64,000 nt of DNA from JAKAWQ01 sp963840545 (GTDB taxonomy: Bacteria; Pseudomonadota; Alphaproteobacteria; Acetobacterales; Acetobacteraceae): positions 62,001 through 126,000 of the forward strand of contig CAWIZE010000007.1 of the NCBI GenBank assembly GCA_963840545.1, read 5' to 3'. The notes below the pieces were generated by a model. It saw only the letters and a program-made list of their open reading frames with translations. It was not told the DNA's origin and ran no database searches. Within the stretch, counting starts at the first letter, position 1; each line of letters starts with the position of its first letter. Below are positions 49,201 to 57,229 of this stretch, piece by piece. Position numbers and translations under genes: made by a program.

Positions 49201-50115
49201 TCAACGGTGCGAGAACATGGTGAGCCCGGCAACCGGCAGCGTCGCGGCAAGGATGCTGCCGGTCGCGGACTCGGTGATGAAAAGCGTCCGCCGATCCGCC
49301 CCGCCATAGGCGAGATTGGTGGTCATCCGGCCCTTCGTGCAGGAACGGATGCGGTAGAGCGGCTCGCCCTCGGGGCTGAACAGCCAGACGCTGCCGAGCC
49401 CGGCATGGGCGATGGCGAGGTTGCCCTCTTCGTCGATCGCCAGCCCGTCCGGCCCGCCGCCGCCGGAGAGCTGGATGAAGGTGCCGACCTTGCTCACGCC
49501 GCCGGCGCGGCCGAGCGGCACCCGCCAGACCGCGTTGGCCCGCGTCACCGCGAGATAGAGAATGTTGCCGGCGGGGTTGAGAACCAGGCCGTTGGGGCTC
49601 GGGACATTGTCGAGGAGGACGTCGATCGCCCCGTCCGCCCGCACCCGGATCAGCCGCCCGGTCGGGTCGTGCAGGCCGGTCTGGGCCTGGTCGGTGAAGT
49701 AGAGATCGCCGTTGGGCGCGAAATGAAGGTCGTTCGGGCCCTTCAGCCGTTCGAGCGCGACGCGGATGAGGAAGGGTTTCGGCGCGCCGCCGTCGGGGTC
49801 CATGACCAGGATCCCCTGCTTCTGGTCGGCGATGAAGATGCGGCCGTCCCGGTGGATCTTGAGCCCGTTCGGCTCGCCGTCATACTCGGCGGCGACCGTG
49901 AAGCTGCCGTCCGGGTCGATGCGCAGGATGCGTCCATAGGGGATGTCGGTGCAGTAGAGGCGGCCCTGGCGATCGAAGGCGGGGCCTTCGAGGAAGCAGC
50001 CGAGCTGGCCGTGCGTCCGTCCCTCGAGCCACTCCGAGCTCCGGTTCGTCACTTCGAGATCGGCCGGGACGCGCGCGAAGACGCGCGTCTCGAGTTCCGC
50101 CGGCGGCGCGTACAT
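49201..50115 (-). CDS. SMP-30/gluconolactonase-like beta-propeller
   Basis: A 304-residue six-blade propeller of the SMP-30/LRE family, which hydrolyses sugar lactones or related cyclic esters with a divalent metal. Metal ligands are visible as E in F-L-E-G-P-A-F near residue 43, N in G-P-N-D-L-H-F near 130, N in S-P-N-G-L near 175, and D in G-P-D-G-L-A-I-D near 222. There is no signal peptide. ATG 50115 follows GGGGGAAAAG. It sits 18 bp after the TRAP receptor gene, which supports import of a lactone or its precursor. Confidence 0.88.
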   Translation of the reverse strand: MYAPPAELETRVFARVPADLEVTNRSSEWLEGRTHGQLGCFLEGPAFDRQGRLYCTDIPYGRILRIDPDGSFTVAAEYDGEPNGLKIHRDGRIFIADQKQGILVMDPDGGAPKPFLIRVALERLKGPNDLHFAPNGDLYFTDQAQTGLHDPTGRLIRVRADGAIDVLLDNVPSPNGLVLNPAGNILYLAVTRANAVWRVPLGRAGGVSKVGTFIQLSGGGGPDGLAIDEEGNLAIAHAGLGSVWLFSPEGEPLYRIRSCTKGRMTTNLAYGGADRRTLFITESATGSILAATLPVAGLTMFSHR

Positions 50116-50133
50116 TTCTTTTCCCCCGCAGCC

Positions 50134-51135
50134 TCAGTTCTCGATCGCCTGTTCGACGGTGGCCAGCGCCTGCGCGCCGCTCGCCCCGTTCCTCTTCGCC
50201 CATTGCGGCCAATAGGAACGCATGCGCGCGGCGATCAGCGCCGCGTCCGCCGGCGTGCCCGGCGTGATCACCATGCCCTCCTTGCGGTAGTCCTCGGTCA
50301 GCCCGTCTTCCCGGCCCTGCAGGATGTTCGTGATCCGCGCCGCCGCCGCGCGGCCGAGGGCGGAGATCTTCCGGCGCACATCCGCCGGCAGCGCCTCGAA
50401 CCGCCGCTTGTTCACCATCAGCATGACGCTCACATAGTTCGGGCCGGTGCGCAGATTGTAGTGCAGCAACCCGTGCCAGATGATGCCGCCGCCGACATTC
50501 GCGGTGAGCACGCCCTGGATGATGCCGCGCTGGAGCGCGGTCGCCACGTCCGGCGCCCCGAGCGTGATCGGCGTCGCGCCGAAGCGCACCGCGAACGCCG
50601 CCTGCTCGGGCGTGGTGACGCGGATCTTCATGCCTTTGATGTCGGAAAGCGTCGTGATCCTGCGTGTGCCGTAGATCACCTGCAGCGGGTAGCTGGCGAC
50701 GCCGAGGACGACGATGTCGCGCTTGGCGAATTCCGCGTTCAGCATCGGCAGCAGGGCGGCGACGCCCTTGCCGAGCGCGGCCTCGTTCGGGAAGAGGCCG
50801 GGCAGGGAAAGCACGCCGGCGGCCGGCACCAGGCTGTTGTAGGAGAGCGAGTTGACGAGGCCGAACTGCAGCACGTCCTCGGCGATCGATTGCGCGATCG
50901 TGCTGGCCTTGATCGGCAGCGCTCCGCCCGGATGGCAGGCGACATCGATCTTGCCGCCCGACGCCTGGCCGATCTCCGCGGCGAGCGAGACGAGCGCCTG
51001 GTACGCGGGATCCGTCACCGCCGGGAGGTAGGTGTAGCACTGCCAGGTCTGCCCGGCGGCGCGCGCGGGGGCAGGGCCCGCCGCGGCCAATCCGGCGAGC
51101 AGGAAAAGCGCGAGAAGCGCGCGCCGCACGGTCAT
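50134..51135 (-). CDS. dctP: TRAP transporter solute-binding protein (DctP)
   Basis: A 333-residue periplasmic receptor. A signal peptide spans about residues 1-26 (R-R-A-L-L-A-L-F-L-L-A-G core, A-R-A-A site). The mature part has the DctP layout, including D-I-K-G-M-K-I-R-V near residue 165 and the conserved Arg that grips a carboxylate in that segment, and G-V-L-T-A-N-V near 210. The ligand is probably an organic acid. GGAGG precedes ATG 51135. A 14-bp repeat array lies just upstream. Confidence 0.92.
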   Translation of the reverse strand: MTVRRALLALFLLAGLAAAGPAPARAAGQTWQCYTYLPAVTDPAYQALVSLAAEIGQASGGKIDVACHPGGALPIKASTIAQSIAEDVLQFGLVNSLSYNSLVPAAGVLSLPGLFPNEAALGKGVAALLPMLNAEFAKRDIVVLGVASYPLQVIYGTRRITTLSDIKGMKIRVTTPEQAAFAVRFGATPITLGAPDVATALQRGIIQGVLTANVGGGIIWHGLLHYNLRTGPNYVSVMLMVNKRRFEALPADVRRKISALGRAAAARITNILQGREDGLTEDYRKEGMVITPGTPADAALIAARMRSYWPQWAKRNGASGAQALATVEQAIEN

Positions 51136-51143
51136 CGTTTCCT

Positions 51144-51199
51144 CCGTTTGCTGGTCTGGCGTTTGTTGGTTGGCGTTTGTTGGTCGGCGTTTGTTGGTC
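51144..51199. repeat. 14-bp tandem repeat upstream of the TRAP receptor gene
   Basis: GGCGTTTGTTGGTY three times (51158-51171, 51172-51185, 51186-51199) plus a degenerate copy at 51144-51157. It is located between DUF4387 copy 2 and the dctP ribosome site, inside the operon. Confidence 0.88.
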
Positions 51200-51212
51200 G
51201 GGCGCCGGAAAG

Positions 51213-51521
51213 TCAGGGAATCGGGATGTCGATCAGCGGGGCATATTGCTGGCCGCCATGGTTGTCCGAATCGAGCAGGTCGCCCTGGAAATACGGGCGG
51301 GGAATGGAGGCCTTGAAGGCGAGCGCCTCGGGCACGACGAAGAACCGCACCTCGGCCTCGGGCAGCCGGAAGAGGCGGGCGATCAGCCCGCGCGAGAGCA
51401 CGCCGCTCCGGCGGACCCGCTCGAACCGCTCCTGATCGTCGAACATGATGTCGAACGTCAGCTCGAAGGGCCCCGCATTCTTGCTGCGGATCAGCCGCGC
51501 CAGTTCGCCGAGCGTCGCCAT
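51213..51521 (-). CDS. DUF4387 family protein, copy 2
   Basis: A 102-residue protein matching copy 1 in the same blocks: L-I-R-S-K-N-A-G-P-F, D-I-M-F-D-D, A-L-A-F-K-A-S-I-P-R-P and N-H-G-G-Q-Q-Y-A-P-L. It begins 10 bp after the second AtuA gene. Identity to copy 1 is moderate, so the two modules are old paralogues, not a recent duplication. Function unknown. Confidence 0.88.
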   Translation of the reverse strand: MATLGELARLIRSKNAGPFELTFDIMFDDQERFERVRRSGVLSRGLIARLFRLPEAEVRFFVVPEALAFKASIPRPYFQGDLLDSDNHGGQQYAPLIDIPIP

Positions 51522-51531
51522 CCCGCGCGCC

Positions 51532-52956
51532 TCAGCCCGCCGCCAGATGTTCGATCGGGAACATCTCGTAGGCGTCGTCCGGCGCCAGGACGTGGTTGAC
51601 GCAGAAGCGATAGACGGCGCCGCGCTCGAGATGCGCCGGGCTGTACGGGCAGGCGAGGCCGGTGATCAGGCCGCTCCATTCCGGGATCGGCAGATGCAGC
51701 GCCTGGTGGCGGGCGACGGCCGCGATCGCGCTCGCATCCTCCTGGGTCGCCGCGGTCGCCTCCATCACCAGGCAGATTTCGTGGCCCTCCGCCGCGTTCC
51801 TCGGCTCGAGCGGGCCCATCGTGCCGTTCTTGCCATAGACGCGGATATGGAAGCTGTGCCCCGGGCTGCCGCCGAAGACGTCGGTCACGCGCTCGGCGAC
51901 ATGCAGCTCGAGGCGCGCCAGCCAGTCATCGAGCTGGCGGATGATGTAGGGGTCGCGGATCGAGCCGATGACGACGCTCTGGTAGCCGACGCGCTCCGCC
52001 CCTTCGAGCTTGACCGTATAGCGCCCGGCCGGCTCGAAACGGCTGCCGCGCACGCGCACGCGCCGCTCGTCGAGCGCCTCGTAGGCCGAGCTCGTGAGGT
52101 CGAGCGTGCCGCTGCTCTCGACCAGCCGATAGGGGTCGGCGTTCTCGTAGAGGGCATGCGCGGCGACGCTCTGCGGGCTGCAGCGCATCGCCGGGTTCAG
52201 CGGCTCGATATCGAAATGGTCGCGGCCGAAGCTCACCAGCACGGAATCCGGGGCGCTGCGCGTCACCGCAACCGCGGCGCCGCATTCGAGGAGCTTCGCC
52301 GCGTGCCAGGCAAGGCCCGGATCGACGCCGCGGCGGATCGGCAGGCCGGCGAAGATCGCGCAGTCGCTCGAGCGGCCGGCGAGCACGACCTCGGCGCCTT
52401 CGTCGAGCGCCTTGAGGTAGGGCTCGGCGCCCATCATGCCGACGATGCGCTCGGCACGGTCGATCACCGCCTCGTCGAAGTGCGGCGCCGGATGGAGCGG
52501 CGTGATGCGGCCCTCGCGCAGCCGGCGCTTGAGATAATCCTTGTCCTGCTCGGCGTGGATCAGGGCGAGCCCGAACCTCAGCCCCTCCTCGCGCGCGATC
52601 TCGAGCACGATGTCGCGCGAGATCGCGAGGTGCGGCTCGCCCCCCGCGGTGCCGGCGGAACCGATCAGGAGCGGGATGCCGGCGCGCCGCGCGGCGAGCA
52701 GCATCAGGCGCAGATCGCGCTTGAGCGCGCGGCGGGGAAAGGCGGTCTTGCCGGTGCCGAGCGGCGCCGGCCCGGGATCGGTCGAGCCGGCATCGCAGCC
52801 GATGAAGTCGGGGCGGCGCGCGACGCCTTCCGCGAGCGAGCGCTCGGCGAAGCCCGAGCCGCAGACGCCGGTCGCCGAGACGACGCGCATGACGGCGGCC
52901 TCGGCGGGCCGGGCGGGCCTCGCGGCCGCATCGCTGGCGATGGCGGTGCCGGACAT
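51532..52956 (-). CDS. AtuA-like (DUF1446) protein, DUF4387-linked, copy 2
   Basis: A 474-residue paralogue of the 47819 gene, sharing V-S-A-T-G-V-C-G-S-G-F, I-G-C-D-A-G-S-T-D-P-G-P, G-S-A-G-T-A-G-G, A-G-R-S-S-D and L-Y-E-N-A-D-P-Y. An extra Ala-rich lead of about 22 residues precedes the fold. GAGGAGG precedes ATG 52956, which lies 10 bp after the cyclase stop. Having two divergent AtuA/DUF4387 pairs around one transporter suggests either two successive steps or a four-component complex. Confidence 0.85.
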   Translation of the reverse strand: MSGTAIASDAAARPARPAEAAVMRVVSATGVCGSGFAERSLAEGVARRPDFIGCDAGSTDPGPAPLGTGKTAFPRRALKRDLRLMLLAARRAGIPLLIGSAGTAGGEPHLAISRDIVLEIAREEGLRFGLALIHAEQDKDYLKRRLREGRITPLHPAPHFDEAVIDRAERIVGMMGAEPYLKALDEGAEVVLAGRSSDCAIFAGLPIRRGVDPGLAWHAAKLLECGAAVAVTRSAPDSVLVSFGRDHFDIEPLNPAMRCSPQSVAAHALYENADPYRLVESSGTLDLTSSAYEALDERRVRVRGSRFEPAGRYTVKLEGAERVGYQSVVIGSIRDPYIIRQLDDWLARLELHVAERVTDVFGGSPGHSFHIRVYGKNGTMGPLEPRNAAEGHEICLVMEATAATQEDASAIAAVARHQALHLPIPEWSGLITGLACPYSPAHLERGAVYRFCVNHVLAPDDAYEMFPIEHLAAG

Positions 52957-52966
52957 GCGCGCCTCC

Positions 52967-54004
52967 TCAGACGGTCGCGACCGGGGTCGCCGGGGCGCCG
53001 GCCGCGCCCGGCAGGCGGAGCGGCGGGGCGGTGAGAAAAAAGCGGAAGCGGCCGTGCGCGCGCAGCCACGCGGCAAGCTCGCTCAGGTACCAGAGCTCGC
53101 CGAGATGAATGCCGAGCTTGAAGAGGCAGTGCTCGTGCAGCGGCAGCCCGGGCCCGAATCCGTGCGGCCCGAATCCGTGCGGGCCAGGATCAGCGCCGAG
53201 GGTCGAGGAACGCTCGACGGCGAGGTTGTCGGCGGCGATCGCGGCGATGCCGCTCTCGGCGATCCATTGCAGCAGGCGGGGATCGCGCCCGTCGAGCACC
53301 GCGCAGGCGGTGCGGAGCGATGCGTCTGGCTTGCCCCCCGCCGCCATGATGAGCCGGCCGAGGCCGGTGTGCAGGCAGAGGAAATCGCCCTCCTCGACCG
53401 CAACCTTGTCGGCCTCCAGGATGCGCTGGAGCTGATCGTAGCCGACCTCGGTCCTGGCATCGCCGAGATGGTGGCCGAGATCGACCAGCACGCCGCGGCC
53501 CTGCACGCAGGTCTCGGCCATCGTCGCCGCCGAGACCGCGGTGGCGCCGAGCTTGCCCGCGATGCCCTCGCCGGTCGCCGGATCGACGATCTGGTGGCCG
53601 TTATAGAAGACCCGCTCGGGCGTGCCGTCGCCATCGGCGTCGAACAGCGAGCCCTTGTGGGCGAACCCGTCCCAGTGCGTCGAATACTGGTCATAGAGCA
53701 TCACCGCCTCGTCCGACCCGACATCGGTGAGGCGCGGGTCGGTGCAGGCGAGCGCCAGGTTGAAATAGACCTGGCCGCCGCGCATCACGGGATGAAAGCA
53801 CGGCGGACGGCGGTTGGCGTTGAGCACGCTGCCGCCCGGCCGGTCGAGCGGCAGGCTGAGGCAGAAAGCGATCCCCTCACGCACTTCGCAAGCGGCGCGC
53901 CGCCGCCGCTCGGCGGTGACGAGGTTCATCCGGCCGCGCTGATCGTCCGGGCCGAAGCTGCCCCAGTTCGATCCTTCCGGGCGGTTCTTCCAGCGTTGGG
54001 CCAT
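52967..54004 (-). CDS. Cyclase family protein, intact metal motif
   Basis: A 345-residue cyclase-family hydrolase, first gene of the minus-strand operon. Unlike the two downstream duplicates, it keeps the metal block T-H-W-D-G-F-A-H (about residue 110). Other conserved parts are N-W-G-S-F-G-P-D-D-Q-R-G-R-M-N, V-Q-G-R-G-V-L-V-D-L, and E-E-G-D-F-L-C-L-H-T-G. Known relatives hydrolyse N-formylkynurenine, isatin or cyclic imides. It lies 180 bp from the divergent GntR gene, the probable controlled promoter. Confidence 0.9.
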   Translation of the reverse strand: MAQRWKNRPEGSNWGSFGPDDQRGRMNLVTAERRRRAACEVREGIAFCLSLPLDRPGGSVLNANRRPPCFHPVMRGGQVYFNLALACTDPRLTDVGSDEAVMLYDQYSTHWDGFAHKGSLFDADGDGTPERVFYNGHQIVDPATGEGIAGKLGATAVSAATMAETCVQGRGVLVDLGHHLGDARTEVGYDQLQRILEADKVAVEEGDFLCLHTGLGRLIMAAGGKPDASLRTACAVLDGRDPRLLQWIAESGIAAIAADNLAVERSSTLGADPGPHGFGPHGFGPGLPLHEHCLFKLGIHLGELWYLSELAAWLRAHGRFRFFLTAPPLRLPGAAGAPATPVATV

Positions 54005-54127
54005 GGCCGGGCCTCGTCCCTCCGGCGTTCAGCGGCGAGGCCGCGCGGGCGAGGCGGCGCGGCCGGGGACGCCGCGGCGGGGGGCGTGCGGCGGACGATG
54101 CGTTTCCATTCCCGGGAGGAACCTTTT

Positions 54128-54161
54128 TTGCTGCCGTTGAAGCTCAGGCTAATGTATATAC
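54128..54161 (+). promoter_or_regulatory. Candidate GntR/HutC operator and promoter
   Basis: GTATATAC at 54154-54161 is an exact palindrome fitting the HutC-subfamily operator consensus GT-M-TA-K-AC. It overlaps a possible plus-strand promoter for the regulator, TTGCTG (54128-54133), 16-bp spacer, TAATGT (54150-54155). The site lies 24 bases before the regulator ATG, and also upstream of the minus-strand cyclase operon. Confidence 0.5.
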
Positions 54162-54184
54162 CGGCCTAGGTCAATGGAGCGCCC

Positions 54185-54997
54185 ATGGCGGGGCCGAGAT
54201 CATTACGCTCCGGTGCCGATGCCGCCGGGCTCGCCGCCGGTGAGAACTATCTCTACCGCCGCATCGAGACCACGGTGCGGGCGATGATCGCCGACGGCAA
54301 AATGGCGCCGGGCGCGCGCCTGCCCGCCGAAAGCGCGCTCGCCGGTCAGTTCGCCACCACCCGCGTCACGGTGGCGAAGGCGCTCGCCGCGCTCGAGCGC
54401 GAGGGGCTCGTCCACCGGCTCGTCGGCCGCGGGACCTTCGTCGCCGACCAGCGCCCGGTGGTCTCGGTCATCGATACCGGGCTGATCCTCTCCTTCGAGG
54501 AGCAGATGGGCAGCTCGGGCCGCGCGGTGAGCTTTCGCCTGCTCGGCTTCACCCGCATCGCCGCCCCCCCCTTCGCGCGCGAACGGCTGCGCCTTGCCGC
54601 CGGCACGAAGCTCTACCGGCTCGACCGGCTGCGGCTGATCGAAGGGCGCGTGATCTGCCTCGAGGAACGCTACATCCCGACCGGGTTCGCCGAGCGGATC
54701 ACCCCCACGATGCTGGCGCTGAAGGGTGCGATGGAGATCATGGGCGAGCTGCTCGGCTATCGCGTGCCGGTGCTCGAGGTGGCGCTCTACCCCGCGATCG
54801 CCGACCGGCGCCTCGCCCATCTGATGGCGCTCGAGCCGGGCAGCCCGCTCACCGTGCGCGAGCACGTGCTGCGCGATCGCGGGCGGCGGGCGGTGCTCTG
54901 CGGGGTGAACATCTTCACCGCCGAGGCGCGGATCTCCTACACGCTCGGCGCTGCAAGCGCCGCCGGCGCCGCCCGCGCCGCCCGCGCGGACGGGTGA
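54185..54997 (+). CDS. GntR family regulator with UTRA domain (HutC subfamily)
   Basis: A 270-residue regulator. The winged helix is at about 22-95 (Y-L-Y-R-R-I-E, G-A-R-L-P-A-E-S-A-L-A, T-R-V-T-V-A-K-A-L-A-A-L-E-R-E-G-L, G-R-G-T-F-V), followed by a UTRA effector domain at about 110-250 with L-E-E-R-Y-I-P and A-E-A-R. It is divergent from the cyclase/AtuA/TRAP operon and is the natural candidate repressor, released by the imported substrate or an intermediate. The Ala-rich tail is low-complexity. Confidence 0.9.
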   Translation: MAGPRSLRSGADAAGLAAGENYLYRRIETTVRAMIADGKMAPGARLPAESALAGQFATTRVTVAKALAALEREGLVHRLVGRGTFVADQRPVVSVIDTGLILSFEEQMGSSGRAVSFRLLGFTRIAAPPFARERLRLAAGTKLYRLDRLRLIEGRVICLEERYIPTGFAERITPTMLALKGAMEIMGELLGYRVPVLEVALYPAIADRRLAHLMALEPGSPLTVREHVLRDRGRRAVLCGVNIFTAEARISYTLGAASAAGAARAARADG

Positions 54998-55023
54998 ACG
55001 CGCCCCTTCATCCGCTCTCGCCG

Positions 55024-55845
55024 TCATCCGCTCTCGCCGTCCCCCGCCCCGCCCGCCGTCTCGCGCCCCGGGCCCGGCTGGGCGTTGCCTGCCCATCCCC
55101 CCGGGGCGAGCATCTTCATCAGATCGATGGGAAAGGGAAAGACGATCGTCGAGCTCTTGTCCCCGGCGATATCGAACAAGGTCGCGAGGTAGCGGAGCTG
55201 CATCGCCTGCGGCACCGGGGCCAGGATGCGCGCGGCCTCGAGCAGCTTCTGCGCCGCCTGCTCCTCGCCCAGCGCGTTGATCACCTTGGCGCGGCGGCTG
55301 CGCTCGGCCTCGGCCTGGCGGGCGATCGCGCGCACCATGCTGTCGTCGAGGTCGATGCGCTTGATCTCGACATTCGAGACCTTGATCCCCCACGAGTTGG
55401 TCTGCTGGTCGAGCACCTCGCGCACGTCGGTGTTGAGCTTGTCGCGCTCGGCCAGCATCTCGTCGAGGTCGTGCTTGCCCAGCACCGAGCGCAGCGTGGT
55501 CTGCGAAAGCTGGCTCGTCGCCTCCATGAAATCCTTGACCTGGATCACCGCGCGCTCGGCATCGACGATGCGGAAATAGATCACGGCGCTGACCCGCACC
55601 GAGACGTTGTCGTGCGAGATCACGTCCTGCGGCGGGACCTCGATCACGGTGATGCGCAGATCGACCCGCACGACCTGCTGCACCATCGGCATCAGCAGCA
55701 CGAAGCCGGGCCCCCGGGTGCCGGTGTAGCGGCCGAAGGTGAACATGATGCCGCGCTCGTATTCGCGGAAGACGCGCACCGCGGCGCTGAAAAAAAGAAA
55801 GGCGAGAACGACGAGGACGGCAATCGCGATGGCGGCGGAGATCAT
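55024..55845 (-). CDS. Slipin/stomatin-like SPFH protein
   Basis: A 273-residue membrane-anchored protein. One N-terminal hydrophobic helix (about 3-24) is followed by an SPFH domain with E-Y-E-R-G-I-M-F-T-F-G-R, V-P-P-Q-D-V-I-S-H-D-N-V-S-V, and a helical part rich in A-E-A-E-R-x-R-R-A-K. SPFH proteins oligomerise in membrane microdomains. Its start overlaps the nfeD stop (ATGA at 55842), the classic NfeD-slipin partnership in which the pair forms a membrane quality-control complex. Confidence 0.93.
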   Translation of the reverse strand: MISAAIAIAVLVVLAFLFFSAAVRVFREYERGIMFTFGRYTGTRGPGFVLLMPMVQQVVRVDLRITVIEVPPQDVISHDNVSVRVSAVIYFRIVDAERAVIQVKDFMEATSQLSQTTLRSVLGKHDLDEMLAERDKLNTDVREVLDQQTNSWGIKVSNVEIKRIDLDDSMVRAIARQAEAERSRRAKVINALGEEQAAQKLLEAARILAPVPQAMQLRYLATLFDIAGDKSSTIVFPFPIDLMKMLAPGGWAGNAQPGPGRETAGGAGDGESG

Positions 55846-57167
55846 GGTTTTTCCTCCCTTTCCTCAGCTCCGGCGAGCCCCGCCGGCGCGACGACCAGCA
55901 CCAGCCCCGCGCGGCCGATGATCGTCACCCGTGCTCCGGCCGCTGCCCCGGGTCCGGGCGGAGAAGCCGAGCGCGCGCTCCAGATCTCGCCCATCACCCG
56001 GACGGTGCCCTCCGTCCCCGCCCAGGAGACCACCTTGGCTTCGGCGCCGATCAGCGCCTCGCTTCCGGTGCGCACGGGCCGGCGGCGCGCGCCGATCAGG
56101 AGCGCGAGGCCGAGGAGGAAGAAGGCGGCGGTGGCGAGGGTCGCGGCCAGCACCACGGCGAGCGGCAGGCCGAAGCCGGGGCCGGCGGCGTGGAACATCG
56201 CCACCGAGCCGATCGCGAAGGCGACCATCCCGGCCAGCCCGATCACGCCGAAGGCGCCGATGAAGACCTCGGCCAGCATCAGCGCGACGCCGAGCAGCAC
56301 GAGGCCGGCGCCGGCATAATCGATCGGCAGCAGGCCGAGGCCGAGGAAGGCGAGCAGCAGGCTGATGGCGCCGATCAGGCCGGGCAGCACCCCGCCGGGG
56401 TTCATCAGCTCGAAGATCAGCCCCCAGGCGCCGAGCAGCATCAGGAGGTAGGCGAGGCTCGGCTCGGTGATCACCGCGAGGAAGCGCGTCCGCCAGTCGG
56501 GCGCGAGGGTGAAGGGCACCAGCTCCGCCGTCGCCAGCCGCGCCGCCCGCCCGCCCGCCGTGACCTTCATGCCGTCGATCTCCCGCAGCAGATCGGGCAG
56601 GGACCCGGCGATCACGTCGATCACGTGACGCCGCAGCGCCTGGGTGGCGGAGAGGCTCGCCGCACCACGCACCGCCGCCTCGGCCCAGTCGGCGTTGCGG
56701 CCGTTGAGCTCGGCGAGGCCGCGGATATAGGCGATCGCGTCGTTGAGGGTTTTCCGGCTCTCGGCGTCGGCCGGGCCGGTCTTGGCGAACGCGCCGAGCG
56801 CCACCGGCGTCGCCGCGCCGAGATCGGTGCCGGGCGCCATCGCCGCGACCGCGGCGGCGTAGGCGATATAGGTCCCGGCGCTGGCCGCCCGCGCCCCGCT
56901 CGGCGCGACATAGGCCGCCACCGGCACCGGGGAGGCGAGGATGGCGCGGATGATCGCGCGCATCGCGCCGTCGAGCCCGCCGGGCGTGTCGATCACGACG
57001 ACGATCAGCCCGACCTCCGCCGGGTCCGCCGCCGCAATGCCGCGGACGACGTAGTCGGCGGTGGCCGGGCCGATCGCGCCTTCGATGGTTAGGATTTCGG
57101 CCTGCCGCGGGCCAGCCGCGCGAGCCGGCGCCGCGAACGCGACGAGCGCGGCAAGGAGGCCGATCAG
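55842..57167 (-). CDS. nfeD: NfeD family membrane serine protease-like protein
   Basis: About 440 residues: signal peptide, ClpP-like serine protease domain (about 25-230) with I-D-T-P-G-G near residue 75 and S-A-G-T-Y-I near 115 holding the nucleophile Ser. Four or five membrane helices (about 250-370) and a C-terminal OB domain follow. It pairs with the slipin gene by ATGA overlap. The start is unusual: no ATG/GTG/TTG lies in frame between the cold-shock gene and the signal peptide. CTG 57167 gives the right length. An ATG at 57187 is one frame off and would reach the protein with a one-base indel. The start is therefore tentative. Confidence 0.85.
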   Translation of the reverse strand: MIGLLAALVAFAAPARAAGPRQAEILTIEGAIGPATADYVVRGIAAADPAEVGLIVVVIDTPGGLDGAMRAIIRAILASPVPVAAYVAPSGARAASAGTYIAYAAAVAAMAPGTDLGAATPVALGAFAKTGPADAESRKTLNDAIAYIRGLAELNGRNADWAEAAVRGAASLSATQALRRHVIDVIAGSLPDLLREIDGMKVTAGGRAARLATAELVPFTLAPDWRTRFLAVITEPSLAYLLMLLGAWGLIFELMNPGGVLPGLIGAISLLLAFLGLGLLPIDYAGAGLVLLGVALMLAEVFIGAFGVIGLAGMVAFAIGSVAMFHAAGPGFGLPLAVVLAATLATAAFFLLGLALLIGARRRPVRTGSEALIGAEAKVVSWAGTEGTVRVMGEIWSARSASPPGPGAAAGARVTIIGRAGLVLVVAPAGLAGAEEREEKP

Positions 57168-57229
57168 CCGCCCGGCGCGCCGCCCATATTCGCGAGGCCG
57201 CCGCTCAGGCGGACCCGCCAGGCGCCCGG

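Noticed and set aside
49156..51435. 759-codon plus-strand frame over the SMP-30 and TRAP receptor genes
   Set aside because: Asp/Arg-rich antisense shadow without domains. The opposite strand carries clear genes with start signals.
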